Below the pieces are notes generated by a model. The model was not told the DNA's origin. It did not search any database and worked only from the letters and a program-made list of their open reading frames with translations. This document shows, piece after piece, positions 1-10,064 of a stretch of DNA of 64,000 nt; the first letter of the stretch is position 1, and every line of letters starts with the position of its first letter. The stretch is taken from contig NZ_QVMU01000001.1 in NCBI RefSeq assembly GCF_003605645.1, positions 496,001 to 560,000 of the forward strand, read 5' to 3'. The translations under genes were made by a program, and so were the position numbers. This DNA comes from Vibrio sinensis. GTDB lineage: Bacteria; Pseudomonadota; Gammaproteobacteria; Enterobacterales; Vibrionaceae.

Positions 1-300
1 TTGTTTGGCCGTAAAGGTGAAGTTGTTGGTCGTTATGGTGGTGAGGAATTTGTAGTTTTACTCGACCATACAGATTTGCACCAAGCAGAAATACACGCCA
101 AGCGTATCAAATCTGAATTAGAACTGTTGTGTATTGAACATAAGTACAGCGATACGTCTCCTTGGGTGACTTTATCACAGGGCGTAATAAGTCCTTTGGT
201 AAAAGGGTATGAATCTCCAGAAATTCTCTATAAGAAAGCAGACGACCTACTATATAAAGCAAAACATAAGGGAAAAAATTGCTTTGTGTTAGAAGAGTAA
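1..300 (+). CDS. Diguanylate cyclase, C-terminal fragment (5' end outside window)
   Basis: This is the last 99 residues of a GGDEF domain, which makes cyclic di-GMP from two GTP. The active-site loop RYGGEEF is intact near residues 11-17, and the closing part of the domain (ADDLLYKAKHKGKN) is present. Any sensory or membrane part lies upstream of the window. The TTG at base 1 is only the first readable codon, not a supported start. The frame ends in TAA at 298-300. A second GGDEF gene lies about 1.1 kb downstream on the other strand. Confidence 0.9.
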   Translation: MFGRKGEVVGRYGGEEFVVLLDHTDLHQAEIHAKRIKSELELLCIEHKYSDTSPWVTLSQGVISPLVKGYESPEILYKKADDLLYKAKHKGKNCFVLEE

Positions 301-396
301 TCAGAGATTAAAACCTATGTTAGCTCTTTGTACTAACGAATAAAAAAGTAGTGAGATAGGGATGTCGTTTCCAATTGAGAATGAATTATTAATCGA

Positions 397-1428
397 TTGA
401 AAGGCCAATGGTCTTTCTGTTCCTATTTAGCTTGGTATGGTCTTGTGAACAGCCGAATTTATCTCCCGCTAATTGTCTCATCTTTTGTGGTTATACCTAA
501 TGCAGGTAAAGCTCAAAGCAATCCAAATGTTCAACGCTATTTAGAACAAGCGTTTTCCGCTGCAGTTGTTATGACTGATAGCGATGTGTTGACGTTGGGA
601 ATTCAGGATTTCAACCCCAACGATTGGTTTGATCTCTCAGATGAAATTGGTAGTGAAGACTCCATAGAGTTGCGTCAACAAATTGCAGTCACAACCTTGC
701 CATATACCTTTGAACTCTCTGATTCTGCTAGCCCTAAAAGGCATCAAATATTTACCCGAGCTTCAATTCTTGTGTCTCAACAAGATTATGAGATCGATGA
801 CAGCTATCAAGATGATTTTCAACGGGAATATATTCTTGGTGGGTTTGTCGCGTATCGATATATCAATAAAATTTCCGATAATTGGACTATCACGCCAGGA
901 ATAGGCACGCATCTGCAATACTTTCGCAATGAACACGAATATCGCAGTGAATTTTCGAACTCGATGGTTAAGCCTTTACTTGATGGTTTGATTTTTAACT
1001 CAAGCGCATGGGCTGTCTCAGTCGAACCACATATCACGGTTAATTATTTGCAACGAAAGGATTGGGGGAGCTGGGGAATAGAAAGCTCAGCGCATTACTT
1101 TTACGGTTTCGGAGGCGGAAGTGCCAACGAGGGAGAGATTGGTAATCCAGAGGGTTGGTATATCGCTAATGGCATCAGTCTTCGTTACAATGTCACGCAA
1201 TGGAATCGAAGCTTGCAAACTATCTACACTAATTGGAGAAGAGTTGACCTGGGTGCAGACACTACTCAGCCACTTGGTACCCATTATTATTATGAGACAT
1301 CGATTGGTTGGTTGATGACGCCGCCTTTTGAGTCCGATTGGATTGAGAACATCGGAATCGGTTTGAGTTTCAATTATGGCAGTGCCTTGAAAGGCGGTAG
1401 TATTGTTCTATTTTTCAATCAAGATTAG
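397..1428 (+). CDS. Solitary outer-membrane autotransporter-like beta-barrel protein (DUF3233/Omp_AT type)
   Basis: The protein has an N-terminal hydrophobic stretch that could be a signal peptide (LPLIVSSFVVIPNAGKA), then many alternating aromatic and polar strands, and it ends in a hydrophobic/aromatic strand (SIVLFFNQD). That pattern fits an outer-membrane beta barrel. I recognise it as the vibrio-type solitary autotransporter barrel family; no passenger domain is present and the function is unknown. The start is uncertain. TTG at 397 has no clear ribosome site, and GTG at 445 would give a shorter leader beginning MNSRIYLP. It converges on the diguanylate cyclase gene with a 14-bp gap. Confidence 0.6.
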   Translation: MKGQWSFCSYLAWYGLVNSRIYLPLIVSSFVVIPNAGKAQSNPNVQRYLEQAFSAAVVMTDSDVLTLGIQDFNPNDWFDLSDEIGSEDSIELRQQIAVTTLPYTFELSDSASPKRHQIFTRASILVSQQDYEIDDSYQDDFQREYILGGFVAYRYINKISDNWTITPGIGTHLQYFRNEHEYRSEFSNSMVKPLLDGLIFNSSAWAVSVEPHITVNYLQRKDWGSWGIESSAHYFYGFGGGSANEGEIGNPEGWYIANGISLRYNVTQWNRSLQTIYTNWRRVDLGADTTQPLGTHYYYETSIGWLMTPPFESDWIENIGIGLSFNYGSALKGGSIVLFFNQD

Positions 1429-1442
1429 AGCATGTTGATGGC

Positions 1443-2687
1443 CTATCTCGCCACTATAACGATGTTTCTTCCCGAGTTCTTGGCTTGGTAAAGCGCACGG
1501 TCAGCCGCTTTCATTACTGATTCTGCGTTATTATGTCGACTGCTGTCAGCGACGCCGATACTGACGGTTAGATTTGCTGTTTTAGTATTGTCGATTGCGT
1601 TGATTGCAAGAACTCTATTTGCAAGGCTATCATTTTTTGAGCGTGATTTAATATCACGTAAAACTAAATCGTAATTGGCAATACTAGTGCGCAATTCATT
1701 GAGAAATAGGTACGCTTCATCTGATTCTTTTCGCTTAAAAATGATGGTGAACTCTTCACCCCCGTAACGGTAAACTCTCGCTCGTCCACCAACATCTTGA
1801 AGTTTCTTCGCTACTAATTTAAGAACGTCATCGCCAGTATCATGACCGTATGTGTCGTTAAATTGTTTAAAGTGGTCAATATCTACCATTGCGATCGAGT
1901 ATCTACGTGACAGATGTTTTAAGTCTGACTCTAGAGCTAAACGACCAGGGACATTAGTAAGTCGGTCATTAAATGCTAGGGCATAGCTGGCTGAAAATAG
2001 ATGTATGAGTATCAATGTAGCGCCAAGAATAAACAAAAAACTCGAAATAAATGGTAGGTGAAAGAACACAAAGGTAACCGAGGCGACTAAAATCGACGAA
2101 TAGACGACCACATCAATAATACGATTGTCCATCAAAACGTAGATAGCACTGCAAAAACAAACCCCAACTAAATAGATGACCAGTACCCATGGGATCTGAG
2201 ATACCGTGGGCATTATGTACATAAAGGTCTCTCGAAGCTCGCTAAACTGCGCTCTGTTGTAGTTTTCAATCACAAGATAACTTATCGCGACAATGAGTGA
2301 CAATGTCACTAAAAACAAAAGATAGCTACGGCTGAAAACAGATCCATTATTGAAAGCGTACGTTAGTAAGCAGACAATAGGTAATAATGTAGCAAGTAGT
2401 GAAAATTCAATTAACGTTGTATCTGAGTCTAATGGTCCTAGCAGTCGATTTTGAATAATCCAATAAGTCAAAAAAAGCGCGGTTGAAACCATTGCGATTC
2501 GACATTGTTTAAAGGCGTGACTGATTAGTATTGATGAAAATAACAATACGTAAGGTAAATTAGTGATCGTGTCAGGATTATCTATTGTGAATGAAATGAG
2601 ATGATTCATTCCAGACCAAAGAATTGTAATGAGCAATAAGGGAAACGTTAATCGAAACCAACTTGACGCAACCACAGAAAGAAACAT
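1443..2687 (-). CDS. Membrane-bound GGDEF diguanylate cyclase
   Basis: A 414-residue protein. Roughly the first 230 residues are hydrophobic, with about seven membrane spans, and the C-terminal 170 residues form a GGDEF domain. The active-site loop is RYGGEEF, and the upstream motif DIDHFKQFNDTYGHDTGD is complete, so the enzyme should make cyclic di-GMP. I see no obvious RxxD inhibitory site at the usual place. AAGG lies seven bases before the ATG at 2687. The gene is divergent from the ComFB-like gene, about 210 bp away. A matS site lies inside its membrane part (2297-2309). Confidence 0.9.
   Translation of the reverse strand: MFLSVVASSWFRLTFPLLLITILWSGMNHLISFTIDNPDTITNLPYVLLFSSILISHAFKQCRIAMVSTALFLTYWIIQNRLLGPLDSDTTLIEFSLLATLLPIVCLLTYAFNNGSVFSRSYLLFLVTLSLIVAISYLVIENYNRAQFSELRETFMYIMPTVSQIPWVLVIYLVGVCFCSAIYVLMDNRIIDVVVYSSILVASVTFVFFHLPFISSFLFILGATLILIHLFSASYALAFNDRLTNVPGRLALESDLKHLSRRYSIAMVDIDHFKQFNDTYGHDTGDDVLKLVAKKLQDVGGRARVYRYGGEEFTIIFKRKESDEAYLFLNELRTSIANYDLVLRDIKSRSKNDSLANRVLAINAIDNTKTANLTVSIGVADSSRHNNAESVMKAADRALYQAKNSGRNIVIVAR
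2297..2309. other. matS site (MatP binding site)
   Basis: GTGACAATGTCAC matches the 13-bp palindromic matS consensus GTGACRNYGTCAC exactly. MatP bound to matS organises the Ter macrodomain in Enterobacterales and vibrios. This copy is within the coding sequence of the membrane diguanylate cyclase, about 10.4 kb left of dif. Confidence 0.8.
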
Positions 2688-2895
2688 TAACCAGCCTTCG
2701 CTTGAAATAAGAAACGATATTAAGATCGTTAAAGAATACTGCTATTTTAGCATTTTCCAAGCGATTTACTCGTGAAGGTCAAGAAAAACAATTAAGAGTA
2801 TGAACTGCGCACAAGAATTAACTTTTTGTTGGGTTGGTAAAATTGCTTTTTTCTCTATACTCATGGTGTATTTACATGAACTGGGAGAAGTATTT

Positions 2896-3258
2896 ATGCA
2901 AATTAGTGTCGATGTGCACAATTATATGGAAACGCTAGTCGGTCAAGTATTAGAGCAAGATGAATACAGAGATCAGTTTTCCCTTGAACAGTTAGCCGAT
3001 CTTGCTTGTTTAGCGCTGAATCAAACACGCCCAGTTTATATTCGCCACGATATCGATTTCCTTGCCGCATTAAGTGAGAGCCGTTTACTGAAACTAAAGC
3101 AATCGGCCGAAACAGCGGTTATCGCCGCGAAATCATTAGTGTTAAATGATCGCCGTTCTGCAAGAGAGGAGGAAGTACCAACCGTATTTAATCACTCCGG
3201 TTATGATGAAGAATCAGAGCTTGAGTGGTTCGAAAAACCAATATTGCCTAAATCTTAA
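2896..3258 (+). CDS. ComFB-family protein (late competence development type)
   Basis: About 120 residues resembling the ComFB family. The core has the pattern NYMETLVGQVL near the start and LADLACLALNQTRPVYI in the middle; the zinc-type cysteines of some ComFB proteins are not obvious. ComFB proteins elsewhere have been reported to bind cyclic dinucleotides, so a role as a c-di-GMP receptor is possible, but this is inference. The ATG at 2896 is chosen because GGGAGAAG ends five bases before it; an upstream in-frame ATG at 2800 has no such site and would add a hydrophobic leader. The tail is acidic. It sits between a diguanylate cyclase and an HlyU-family gene. Confidence 0.65.
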   Translation: MQISVDVHNYMETLVGQVLEQDEYRDQFSLEQLADLACLALNQTRPVYIRHDIDFLAALSESRLLKLKQSAETAVIAAKSLVLNDRRSAREEEVPTVFNHSGYDEESELEWFEKPILPKS

Positions 3259-3372
3259 TCGTTTATTTATTGTGCTTGTTGATTTAATGTTTAATGATCA
3301 AGTAAAGATCGCTCCCATTGATAATTTCGAGTAATTTAATAGCAGAACGTCAAATCAATTAAGGAGAACATT

Positions 3373-3654
3373 TTGGGGTTATTCTCGAGACTTTTCGGTA
3401 CAAAAAGTAAAGAAAGTACAACTCAATGTATTGAACCAATCGAATATAAAGGCTTTTTGATCTATCCAGAGGCTCTAAGCGAATCTGGGCAATACCGTAT
3501 AGCGGGCAGAATAGAGCGCCTTATTAATGATGAATTAAAAAGCCACCGTTTTATTCGCTCAGATGTACTTTCAAATGAACAAGATGCCAATGATTTCATG
3601 TTAAAGAAAGCACAACTCTACATTGATCAGATGAACGGTAGTATTTTTGATTGA
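3373..3654 (+). CDS. HlyU-family protein
   Basis: A 93-residue protein matching the short HlyU family (PF10115), with the typical run YKGFLIYPEAL, then GQYRIAGRI, HRFIRSDVL and a final KAQLYIDQMNGSIF. This family was named as a haemolysin activator but is distinct from the ArsR-type HlyU of V. cholerae; its true function is not settled. The start is TTG at 3373, with AAGGAG at 3361-3366 ahead of it. It lies 114 bp after the ComFB-like gene on the same strand and is followed by a strong terminator. Confidence 0.75.
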   Translation: MGLFSRLFGTKSKESTTQCIEPIEYKGFLIYPEALSESGQYRIAGRIERLINDELKSHRFIRSDVLSNEQDANDFMLKKAQLYIDQMNGSIFD

Positions 3655-3681
3655 ATATGGCCTAATTTGATAAGTGTCATA

Positions 3682-3723
3682 AAAAAATGAGCCATTAGTC
3701 GTTATGCTGATGGCTCATTTTTT
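3682..3723. terminator. Bidirectional rho-independent terminator
   Basis: A perfect 14-bp stem (AAAAAATGAGCCAT paired with ATGGCTCATTTTTT) around a 14-base loop lies just after the HlyU-family gene. A-runs and T-runs on the two sides let it work on both strands. Confidence 0.85.
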
Positions 3724-3944
3724 GTCTAACTATAATTACTTGTTTTGCTTTCACTTTTGCTTTCTGGTTCGACCTCCGCGCAGTATGTTAGTTGTTGTTT
3801 CTTTATGTCCAGAAATGCAAAATTATTCATTTCATACGAGTAGATATAAAATCCCTTATGTTTTTTTATAACAAAACACTTGAATTTTATACACACGTTA
3901 GATAAAAACAGAATAATCATTGTGCCAATAGTCAAGGAATAGCT

Positions 3945-5504
3945 ATGCAAATTGGTGTGCCAAAAGAAATACTCGCTGGAGAAACGCGAGTTGCTGCATC
4001 ACCTAAATCGGTTGAGCAGTTAATAAAACTGGGTTTCGATGTTGTTGTCGAAAGTCATGCAGGGGATCTCGCAAGTTTTGATGATGCCTCGTTTATTGAG
4101 GCTGGAGCAAAAGTACTGGCTAAAGATGAAGTCTGGAATTCAGATGTCATCTTGAAAGTTAATGCCCCTCAATTTGATGCTGACAAGGGAATTGATGAGC
4201 TCGCTCTAATAAAAGATGGGGCAACCTTAGTTAGCTTCATTTGGCCAGCACAGCAAGCTGAATTGCTTGAGCGTCTTACGACCAAAAACATCACGGTTAT
4301 GGCGATGGATTCAGTGCCGAGGATTTCTCGTGCTCAGTCATTGGACGCTCTTTCGTCAATGGCTAACATTGCAGGTTATCGTTCTGTTGTTGAAGCTGCA
4401 CACGAGTTCGGTCGTTTCTTTACAGGACAAATCACTGCCGCAGGTAAAGTTCCGCCAGCAAAAGTCTTTGTTGCTGGTGCCGGAGTTGCGGGCTTGGCCG
4501 CTATTGGTGCAGCAGGCAGTCTTGGTGCGATTGTTCGCGCATTTGACGTACGCCCTGAAGTAAAAGAGCAAGTTCAGTCTATGGGCGCAGAGTTTTTGGA
4601 AGTCGATTTCCAAGAAAACTCAGGTTCAGGCGACGGCTATGCGAAAGAGATGTCTGATGATTTCAACAAGAAAGCTGCTGAGCTTTATGCCGAACAAGCA
4701 AAAGATGTTGATATCATCATTACGACAGCACTGATTCCAGGACGTCCTGCACCAAAGCTAGTTACCAAAGAAATGGTAGACAGCATGAAAGCGGGTAGTG
4801 TTATTGTCGATCTAGCAGCAGCTAACGGTGGTAACTGTGAATACACTGTTGCGGACAAAGTCATCACAACGCCAAATGGTGTAAAAGTGATTGGCTATAC
4901 AGATATGGTTGGGCGTTTACCAACACAATCATCTCAACTTTATGCGACTAACCTTGTCAACTTACTCAAACTATTGTGTAAAGAGAAAGACGGTACGATC
5001 ACCATCGATTTTGATGATGTGGTTGTTCGTGGTGTTACTGTGGTTAAAGATGGTGAGTTGACTTGGCCAGCACCACCGATTCAGGTTTCAGCACAACCTG
5101 AGCAAAAACCAGCAGCTCAACCGAAAGGACCTGCGAAGAAAGTTGATGAACCGATTTCGCCGAAGAAAAAAATAGCGGCACTCGCTATCGGTTTATGTGC
5201 ATTTGGCTGGATTGCCTCTGTTGCTCCTGCCGCATTCTTAGCTCATTTCACGGTATTTGTCTTAGCATGTGTTGTTGGCTATTACGTTGTATGGAATGTA
5301 AGCCATTCGCTACACACTCCGTTGATGTCAGTAACAAACGCAATTTCCGGCATCATTGTGGTTGGTGCATTATTGCAGATTGGTCAAGGTAATGGGGTGG
5401 TGACATTCTTGTCATTCATCGCCGTCCTCATTGCAAGTATCAACATTTTTGGCGGATTCACCGTCACCAAGCGCATGCTTGAAATGTTCCGTAAAGATAA
5501 GTAG
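3945..5504 (+). CDS. pntA: NAD(P) transhydrogenase subunit alpha
   Basis: The alpha subunit of the inner-membrane transhydrogenase, which couples hydride transfer from NADH to NADP+ to proton entry. The NAD-binding domain I fills roughly residues 1-380, with [21 protein letters not shown] at about 125-145 and the Rossmann loop GAGVAG at 178-183. After a proline- and alanine-rich linker, about four membrane spans lie between residues 405 and 510. The length of 519 is normal for a gamma-proteobacterial PntA. AAGGA precedes the ATG at 3945. pntB starts 11 bp after its stop, so the two form one operon, ended by the hairpin at 6909. Confidence 0.97.
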   Translation: MQIGVPKEILAGETRVAASPKSVEQLIKLGFDVVVESHAGDLASFDDASFIEAGAKVLAKDEVWNSDVILKVNAPQFDADKGIDELALIKDGATLVSFIWPAQQAELLERLTTKNITVMAMDSVPRISRAQSLDALSSMANIAGYRSVVEAAHEFGRFFTGQITAAGKVPPAKVFVAGAGVAGLAAIGAAGSLGAIVRAFDVRPEVKEQVQSMGAEFLEVDFQENSGSGDGYAKEMSDDFNKKAAELYAEQAKDVDIIITTALIPGRPAPKLVTKEMVDSMKAGSVIVDLAAANGGNCEYTVADKVITTPNGVKVIGYTDMVGRLPTQSSQLYATNLVNLLKLLCKEKDGTITIDFDDVVVRGVTVVKDGELTWPAPPIQVSAQPEQKPAAQPKGPAKKVDEPISPKKKIAALAIGLCAFGWIASVAPAAFLAHFTVFVLACVVGYYVVWNVSHSLHTPLMSVTNAISGIIVVGALLQIGQGNGVVTFLSFIAVLIASINIFGGFTVTKRMLEMFRKDK

Positions 5505-5515
5505 GAGTAACAGGG

Positions 5516-6892
5516 ATGTCTGCAGGACTAGTACAAGCAGCTTACATTGTTGCTGCTGTTTTCTTTATTATGAGCCTAGCTGGTTTGTCAAAGCAGGAGT
5601 CTGCTCGCGCAGGTAACTACTATGGCATTGCGGGTATGGCAATCGCGTTATTCGCTACGATCTTCAACCCAGAAGCAAGCGGTACAGTTTGGGTTATTAT
5701 TGCAATGGTAATCGGTGGTTCTATTGGTATTTTCTATGCTAAGAAAGTAGAAATGACCGAGATGCCAGAGCTCGTTGCGATTTTACACAGCTTTGTAGGT
5801 ATGGCTGCAGTTTTAGTGGGTTTCAATAGTTATATTGACGCTCCAGAAGCAGCAACTCACGCTGAACACGTGATCCATCTTGTCGAAGTGTTCTTGGGTG
5901 TGTTCATCGGTGCCGTGACATTTACCGGTTCAATTGTTGCGTTTGGTAAGCTACGTGGTGTTATTTCATCATCAGCATTAAACCTACCACACAAACACAA
6001 GATGAACTTGGCTGCGATTGTTGTATCAACATTGCTTATGATCTACTTCGTCAACGCTGATGGCAGTATGTTTGCCCTGATTGTGATGACGTTAATTGCT
6101 TTCGTTTTTGGTTACCACCTTGTGGCTTCTATCGGCGGTGCTGATATGCCAGTTGTGGTTTCAATGCTGAACTCTTACTCAGGTTGGGCAGCAGCAGCAG
6201 CTGGTTTCATGCTAGCGAACGATCTTCTGATCGTAACGGGTGCATTAGTTGGTTCATCAGGTGCGATTCTTTCTTACATCATGTGTAAAGCTATGAACCG
6301 TTCGTTCATCAGTGTTATTGCTGGCGGCTTTGGACAAGAAGTGGTGATTTCAAGTGATGAAGAATACGGTGAGCACCGCGAAACTAACGCTGAAGATGTA
6401 GCTGACATGCTGAAAAATGCGAAATCAGTAATCATCACACCGGGATACGGTATGGCGGTAGCGCAAGCTCAATACCCAGTTCATGAAATCACGGAAAAAC
6501 TTCGTGCTCAAGGTGTTGATGTTCGATTTGGTATCCACCCAGTAGCAGGGCGATTACCTGGACACATGAACGTGTTACTTGCGGAAGCAAAAGTACCTTA
6601 CGATATCGTGTTAGAGATGGATGAAATCAACGATGATTTCCCTGAAACTGACGTTGTATTGGTCATTGGTGCTAATGACACAGTAAACCCAGCAGCCCTT
6701 GAAGACCCAAATAGTCCAATCGCTGGTATGCCAGTATTGGAAGTTTGGAACGCGAAAGATGTAATCGTATTCAAACGCTCAATGAATACGGGTTACGCTG
6801 GTGTTCAAAACCCATTGTTCTTCAAAGAGAATACTCAAATGCTATTTGGTGATGCGAAAGAGAGTGTAGACGCTATTTCCAAAGCACTGTAA
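5516..6892 (+). CDS. pntB: NAD(P) transhydrogenase subunit beta
   Basis: The beta subunit, partner of PntA. Roughly the first 260 residues carry about nine membrane spans forming most of the proton channel; the C-terminal 190 residues are the NADP(H)-binding domain III, with the loop [11 protein letters not shown] and the later run [14 protein letters not shown]. The length of 458 is close to the E. coli protein. GGAG lies ahead of the ATG at 5516. In vibrios pntAB commonly sits directly upstream of the vxr operon, as here. Confidence 0.97.
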   Translation: MSAGLVQAAYIVAAVFFIMSLAGLSKQESARAGNYYGIAGMAIALFATIFNPEASGTVWVIIAMVIGGSIGIFYAKKVEMTEMPELVAILHSFVGMAAVLVGFNSYIDAPEAATHAEHVIHLVEVFLGVFIGAVTFTGSIVAFGKLRGVISSSALNLPHKHKMNLAAIVVSTLLMIYFVNADGSMFALIVMTLIAFVFGYHLVASIGGADMPVVVSMLNSYSGWAAAAAGFMLANDLLIVTGALVGSSGAILSYIMCKAMNRSFISVIAGGFGQEVVISSDEEYGEHRETNAEDVADMLKNAKSVIITPGYGMAVAQAQYPVHEITEKLRAQGVDVRFGIHPVAGRLPGHMNVLLAEAKVPYDIVLEMDEINDDFPETDVVLVIGANDTVNPAALEDPNSPIAGMPVLEVWNAKDVIVFKRSMNTGYAGVQNPLFFKENTQMLFGDAKESVDAISKAL

Positions 6893-6908
6893 ACTTACAG
6901 ACTGTAAA

Positions 6909-6938
6909 GAAGCCAGCAAAGTGCTGGCTTCTTTTATT
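6909..6938 (+). terminator. Rho-independent terminator after pntAB
   Basis: A perfect 10-bp stem, GAAGCCAGCA with TGCTGGCTTC, has a three-base loop and is followed by TTTTATTT. It separates pntAB from vxrA. Confidence 0.9.
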
Positions 6939-7024
6939 TAACAACGAAATACATAATTGACAGCAATATCACAATGGTTATGAATAAATTATGCATAATC
7001 GTTTGTCCATACATTCTTTTTTGA

Positions 7025-8494
7025 TTGAACTCTTTACCTTTGATTAGAACGGCATTAACACGACTGACGCTAATATTAGCGGCCATAACATTTAACGCTA
7101 ACGCCGATTCTTTACCCGAGCGAATCGATCGCTTTATCGATCTTTTCGAACCGTCAGAGTCATTGGTTTCCTACGACATTCGAATACTTCAATCAGACTA
7201 TCCTACGCGATTGATTACCCCAGAATCGATGCTGCCTCAAACGTCGTCTTATCCATTACAAGACATTCAACGTTTGTATCAACTCGCTTCGACCTGTACG
7301 GGAAAACTACCTCTTAGCCCTTTAGTGACCGAACCACTCGTTTTTACGCGAACAATGTGTAAAGGTGGCAAGTTAAGCATGCAGTGGTTTGCACGCAGTG
7401 GTCATATTCACCCAGGTGGTGGTACGTATGCTAATCGTTATATTGTTTCTCATCCCGAGTTACGAGATAAGCTCGAACAATATATGCACATCAAAGAACG
7501 TCCGCTTGCTGAGCGAGAGTCGCTGCTTGGACGTTTACAGAGAATGGATGAAGAAACCATCCTTGCTTTGATTTCTGGGGCATCAATGTTCCTAGAGGAA
7601 GAAGAGCTATGGTTAAGGCAAAATGATAGTTATTTTGTTTATCCTAAGTCGGTTTGGAAAAGCAACGTAACAAAAGCAGGATTGAGCGTGAGACTGAATC
7701 GAGATTCGGCATCGTGCTTTGTTCAGCGCGGGAACTTATGTTGGGACGTAGAAGACCACTCAGATGTTCTACGGATCACCATGGTCGTTCTCGTTATTGC
7801 CAATATTTTATTGGTCATTGGTTGGTCGCTCTATCGCTGGAACGCAAAGCGAAATGAAATGCGTAGTCGTATGCTTGTCTTGCAAATTTTGACGCACGAA
7901 CTTCGTACACCGATTGCGAGTTTATCTCTCACCGTTGAGGGTTTCAGACGTGAATTCGAACGTTTACCTGAAACCGTTTATGATGAGTTTCGCCGTTTGT
8001 GTGAAGATTCACGAAGATTGCGTCAACTTGCTGAAGCGAGTAAAGACTACCTGCAATCGGAAAACAAACCACTCGCGACAGACTGGGTTCCATCTGTCCA
8101 AGAATGGCTCGAATATAAAGTTGAAGAAGAATTTGATAATCAAGTTCATTTTCAACTTAATGAAGACATCGCAGCTAAGTTAAATGTTTACTGGCTAGGA
8201 ACATGCATAGATAACTTAATCAGAAATGCGATAAAATACGGAGTAGCTCCCGTAACGCTTGACGTTGAAACGTCGAAAAATAAAATTATTGTAAAAGTTC
8301 TAGACCAAGGTGAGTTAAGCCATAAAGACTGGCGACATTTGCGTAAACCATTTGTGAGTAAGAGTGGGCTTGGTTTAGGATTAACTATCGTTGAATCAAT
8401 GGTAGGTAGAATGGGCGGAAAAATGCGCCTAGTCGGCCCACCAACGACGTTTATTTTGGAGATACCTTGTGAAACAGACACTGCTTCTCGTTGA
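7025..8494 (+). CDS. vxrA: Sensor histidine kinase VxrA (WigK)
   Basis: A 489-residue sensor kinase. It has a signal-like N-terminus (LTRLTLILAAITFNANA), a large periplasmic domain to about residue 248 that belongs to no common sensor family, one membrane span (about 249-271), and then directly a kinase core without an obvious HAMP domain. The phospho-accepting His is about residue 291 in LTHELRTPIAS; the N-box is NLIRNAIKYG and the G-box GLGLGLTIVESM. VxrA is known in V. cholerae to sense cell-wall stress and to control type VI secretion, biofilm and cell-wall genes. An in-frame stop (7022-7024) precedes the TTG at 7025, so the start must be here or at TTG 7040; neither has a strong ribosome site. 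Confidence 0.9.
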   Translation: MNSLPLIRTALTRLTLILAAITFNANADSLPERIDRFIDLFEPSESLVSYDIRILQSDYPTRLITPESMLPQTSSYPLQDIQRLYQLASTCTGKLPLSPLVTEPLVFTRTMCKGGKLSMQWFARSGHIHPGGGTYANRYIVSHPELRDKLEQYMHIKERPLAERESLLGRLQRMDEETILALISGASMFLEEEELWLRQNDSYFVYPKSVWKSNVTKAGLSVRLNRDSASCFVQRGNLCWDVEDHSDVLRITMVVLVIANILLVIGWSLYRWNAKRNEMRSRMLVLQILTHELRTPIASLSLTVEGFRREFERLPETVYDEFRRLCEDSRRLRQLAEASKDYLQSENKPLATDWVPSVQEWLEYKVEEEFDNQVHFQLNEDIAAKLNVYWLGTCIDNLIRNAIKYGVAPVTLDVETSKNKIIVKVLDQGELSHKDWRHLRKPFVSKSGLGLGLTIVESMVGRMGGKMRLVGPPTTFILEIPCETDTASR

Positions 8495-9128
8495 AGATGA
8501 TAAAAACCTAGCTGATGGACTATTAGTAAGCTTAGAACAAGCGGGATATGAGTGCTTTCATTCAGAAACAATTGCCGATGTAGCTCAGTATTGGGACAAA
8601 GCGGATCTTGTTATTCTTGATCGCCAATTGCCTGATGGTGACTCCGTACAACACTTGAGTGACTGGAAAAACATTAAAGATGTTCCTGTCATCCTTTTAA
8701 CGGCAATGGTCACTGTAAAAGATAAAGTGATGGGTCTTGATGCGGGTGCAAATGATTATTTAACCAAACCATTTGCTGAAGCTGAGCTGTTTGCGCGCAT
8801 TCGAGCGCAATTACGTGCTCCGGATGTTGATGAGCAAGATGAAAGCAAAGTTAAAACGGAACATTTAGTGATTGATAAAAGTACTCGCGAAGTCTTTTTT
8901 AATGATGAAATGATTACGTTAACTCGAACTGAATTCGATTTACTCCTTTTCTTGGCAAGTAACTTAGGCCGAGTTTTCACGCGTGATGAACTGTTAGACC
9001 ATGTTTGGGGTTACAACCATTTTCCTACCACACGCACAGTGGATACTCACGTATTGCAATTACGACAAAAACTACCTGGTTTAGAGATCGAAACGCTGCG
9101 TGGTGTTGGTTACAAAATGAAAGCCTAA
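8469..9128 (+). CDS. vxrB: Response regulator VxrB (WigR)
   Basis: A 219-residue OmpR/PhoB-type regulator. The receiver has the acidic pair at residues 9-10, the phosphorylated Asp at 51 (ILDRQLPDGDS) and a lysine in YLTKPFAEAELF; the C-terminal winged helix runs from about residue 125 and ends VDTHVLQLRQKLPGLEIETLRGVGYKM. It starts with GTG at 8469, 26 bp inside the end of vxrA, so the two are translationally coupled. In V. cholerae VxrB activates peptidoglycan, type VI secretion and biofilm genes. Confidence 0.93.
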   Translation: MKQTLLLVEDDKNLADGLLVSLEQAGYECFHSETIADVAQYWDKADLVILDRQLPDGDSVQHLSDWKNIKDVPVILLTAMVTVKDKVMGLDAGANDYLTKPFAEAELFARIRAQLRAPDVDEQDESKVKTEHLVIDKSTREVFFNDEMITLTRTEFDLLLFLASNLGRVFTRDELLDHVWGYNHFPTTRTVDTHVLQLRQKLPGLEIETLRGVGYKMKA

Positions 9129-10003
9129 TGAGAGCACATTATTGGCTAATTGGTGCACTTTTTAGTGCACCAACTTTTGCCACAACGCCCACTTGGTTTG
9201 AAGGTAACTCGCCATTAATCCAAGCGCATAAGCATTTATTAACTAATGATTTAGCAGCAATGTTTGCGTCATTGGTTGAAGCTTGGCAGCTTGAGAAAAA
9301 TGCCACAATTACCCCGCATTTAAATGAGCTGTTTCTACAATCGTTACAAGTTGATTGTGGGAAGGGCTTAGACAACCGTGCATTCCCAGATTGGATTCGT
9401 GGGGTCACAATCCGTAATACGGAGATCCAAAGCCCAGGACGTGATGCATACAGAGTGGTTGTAGAACTCAATTCCAGCAAAGAGATTGGTGATATTAACT
9501 TAACTCGTTGGGTAGCTAAGACAGTTTCCAATGATGATGTGCTGATTAAAAGTCAACCACAAAACAATAGTGATATTATCTCTTATACCAAGCGATATAA
9601 CTTAAATAACCGCTTGCCGATTGGGTTGTATCGTATTGATGTGACAGCGACCGATCAAACCTCTTGGAGTGCGTGGCTTGTTCTTGGTGAAAGCAAAACC
9701 AATATGGTTGTTCGTTGGCGTTCGAAAGATCGGTGGAAAATCGATAAAACGGCATTACCTAATCCCCATTGTCCGCTCCCTAAATTAAATGCATCGCTCT
9801 ACGATTATGTAGATGGTACATATAATCAAGAATGGACTGAAACCTATGAATCTGATTATCCTACATCATTGAAAACTGGCACAGTTCCACCGGGACGATA
9901 TGTTCTTGCCGTCTCAATGACGCATCAACGTTGGCAAGGGCCGCTAATTGTTGAACAATCGCAAATAATTAGTAAAACATATGACGTTTCAGTAGAGGAA
10001 TAA
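9128..10003 (+). CDS. vxrC: VxrC, DUF2861 secreted protein
   Basis: A 291-residue protein with a clear signal peptide (MRAHYWLIGALFSAPTFA), so it is probably periplasmic. It matches the DUF2861 protein that is the third gene of vxr operons. Its biochemical role is unknown; in V. cholerae the operon's accessory genes modulate VxrAB outputs. Its ATG shares one base with the vxrB stop (TAATG at 9126-9130). A longer reading from 9005 would run through the end of vxrB and is not supported. Confidence 0.88.
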   Translation: MRAHYWLIGALFSAPTFATTPTWFEGNSPLIQAHKHLLTNDLAAMFASLVEAWQLEKNATITPHLNELFLQSLQVDCGKGLDNRAFPDWIRGVTIRNTEIQSPGRDAYRVVVELNSSKEIGDINLTRWVAKTVSNDDVLIKSQPQNNSDIISYTKRYNLNNRLPIGLYRIDVTATDQTSWSAWLVLGESKTNMVVRWRSKDRWKIDKTALPNPHCPLPKLNASLYDYVDGTYNQEWTETYESDYPTSLKTGTVPPGRYVLAVSMTHQRWQGPLIVEQSQIISKTYDVSVEE

Positions 10004-10064
10004 GTCAAGATAATAGACAATAGCGCGTTATTACTCATGTAAATTATTGATAAATAAATTAGAT

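Noticed and set aside
166..178. GTGACTTTATCAC in the first diguanylate cyclase
   Set aside because: Two positions break the matS consensus, so it is left out.
3726..3950. Open frame of 74 codons on the - strand before pntA
   Set aside because: It overlaps the terminator side and the pntA ribosome site, has no clear ribosome site and shows no recognisable protein.
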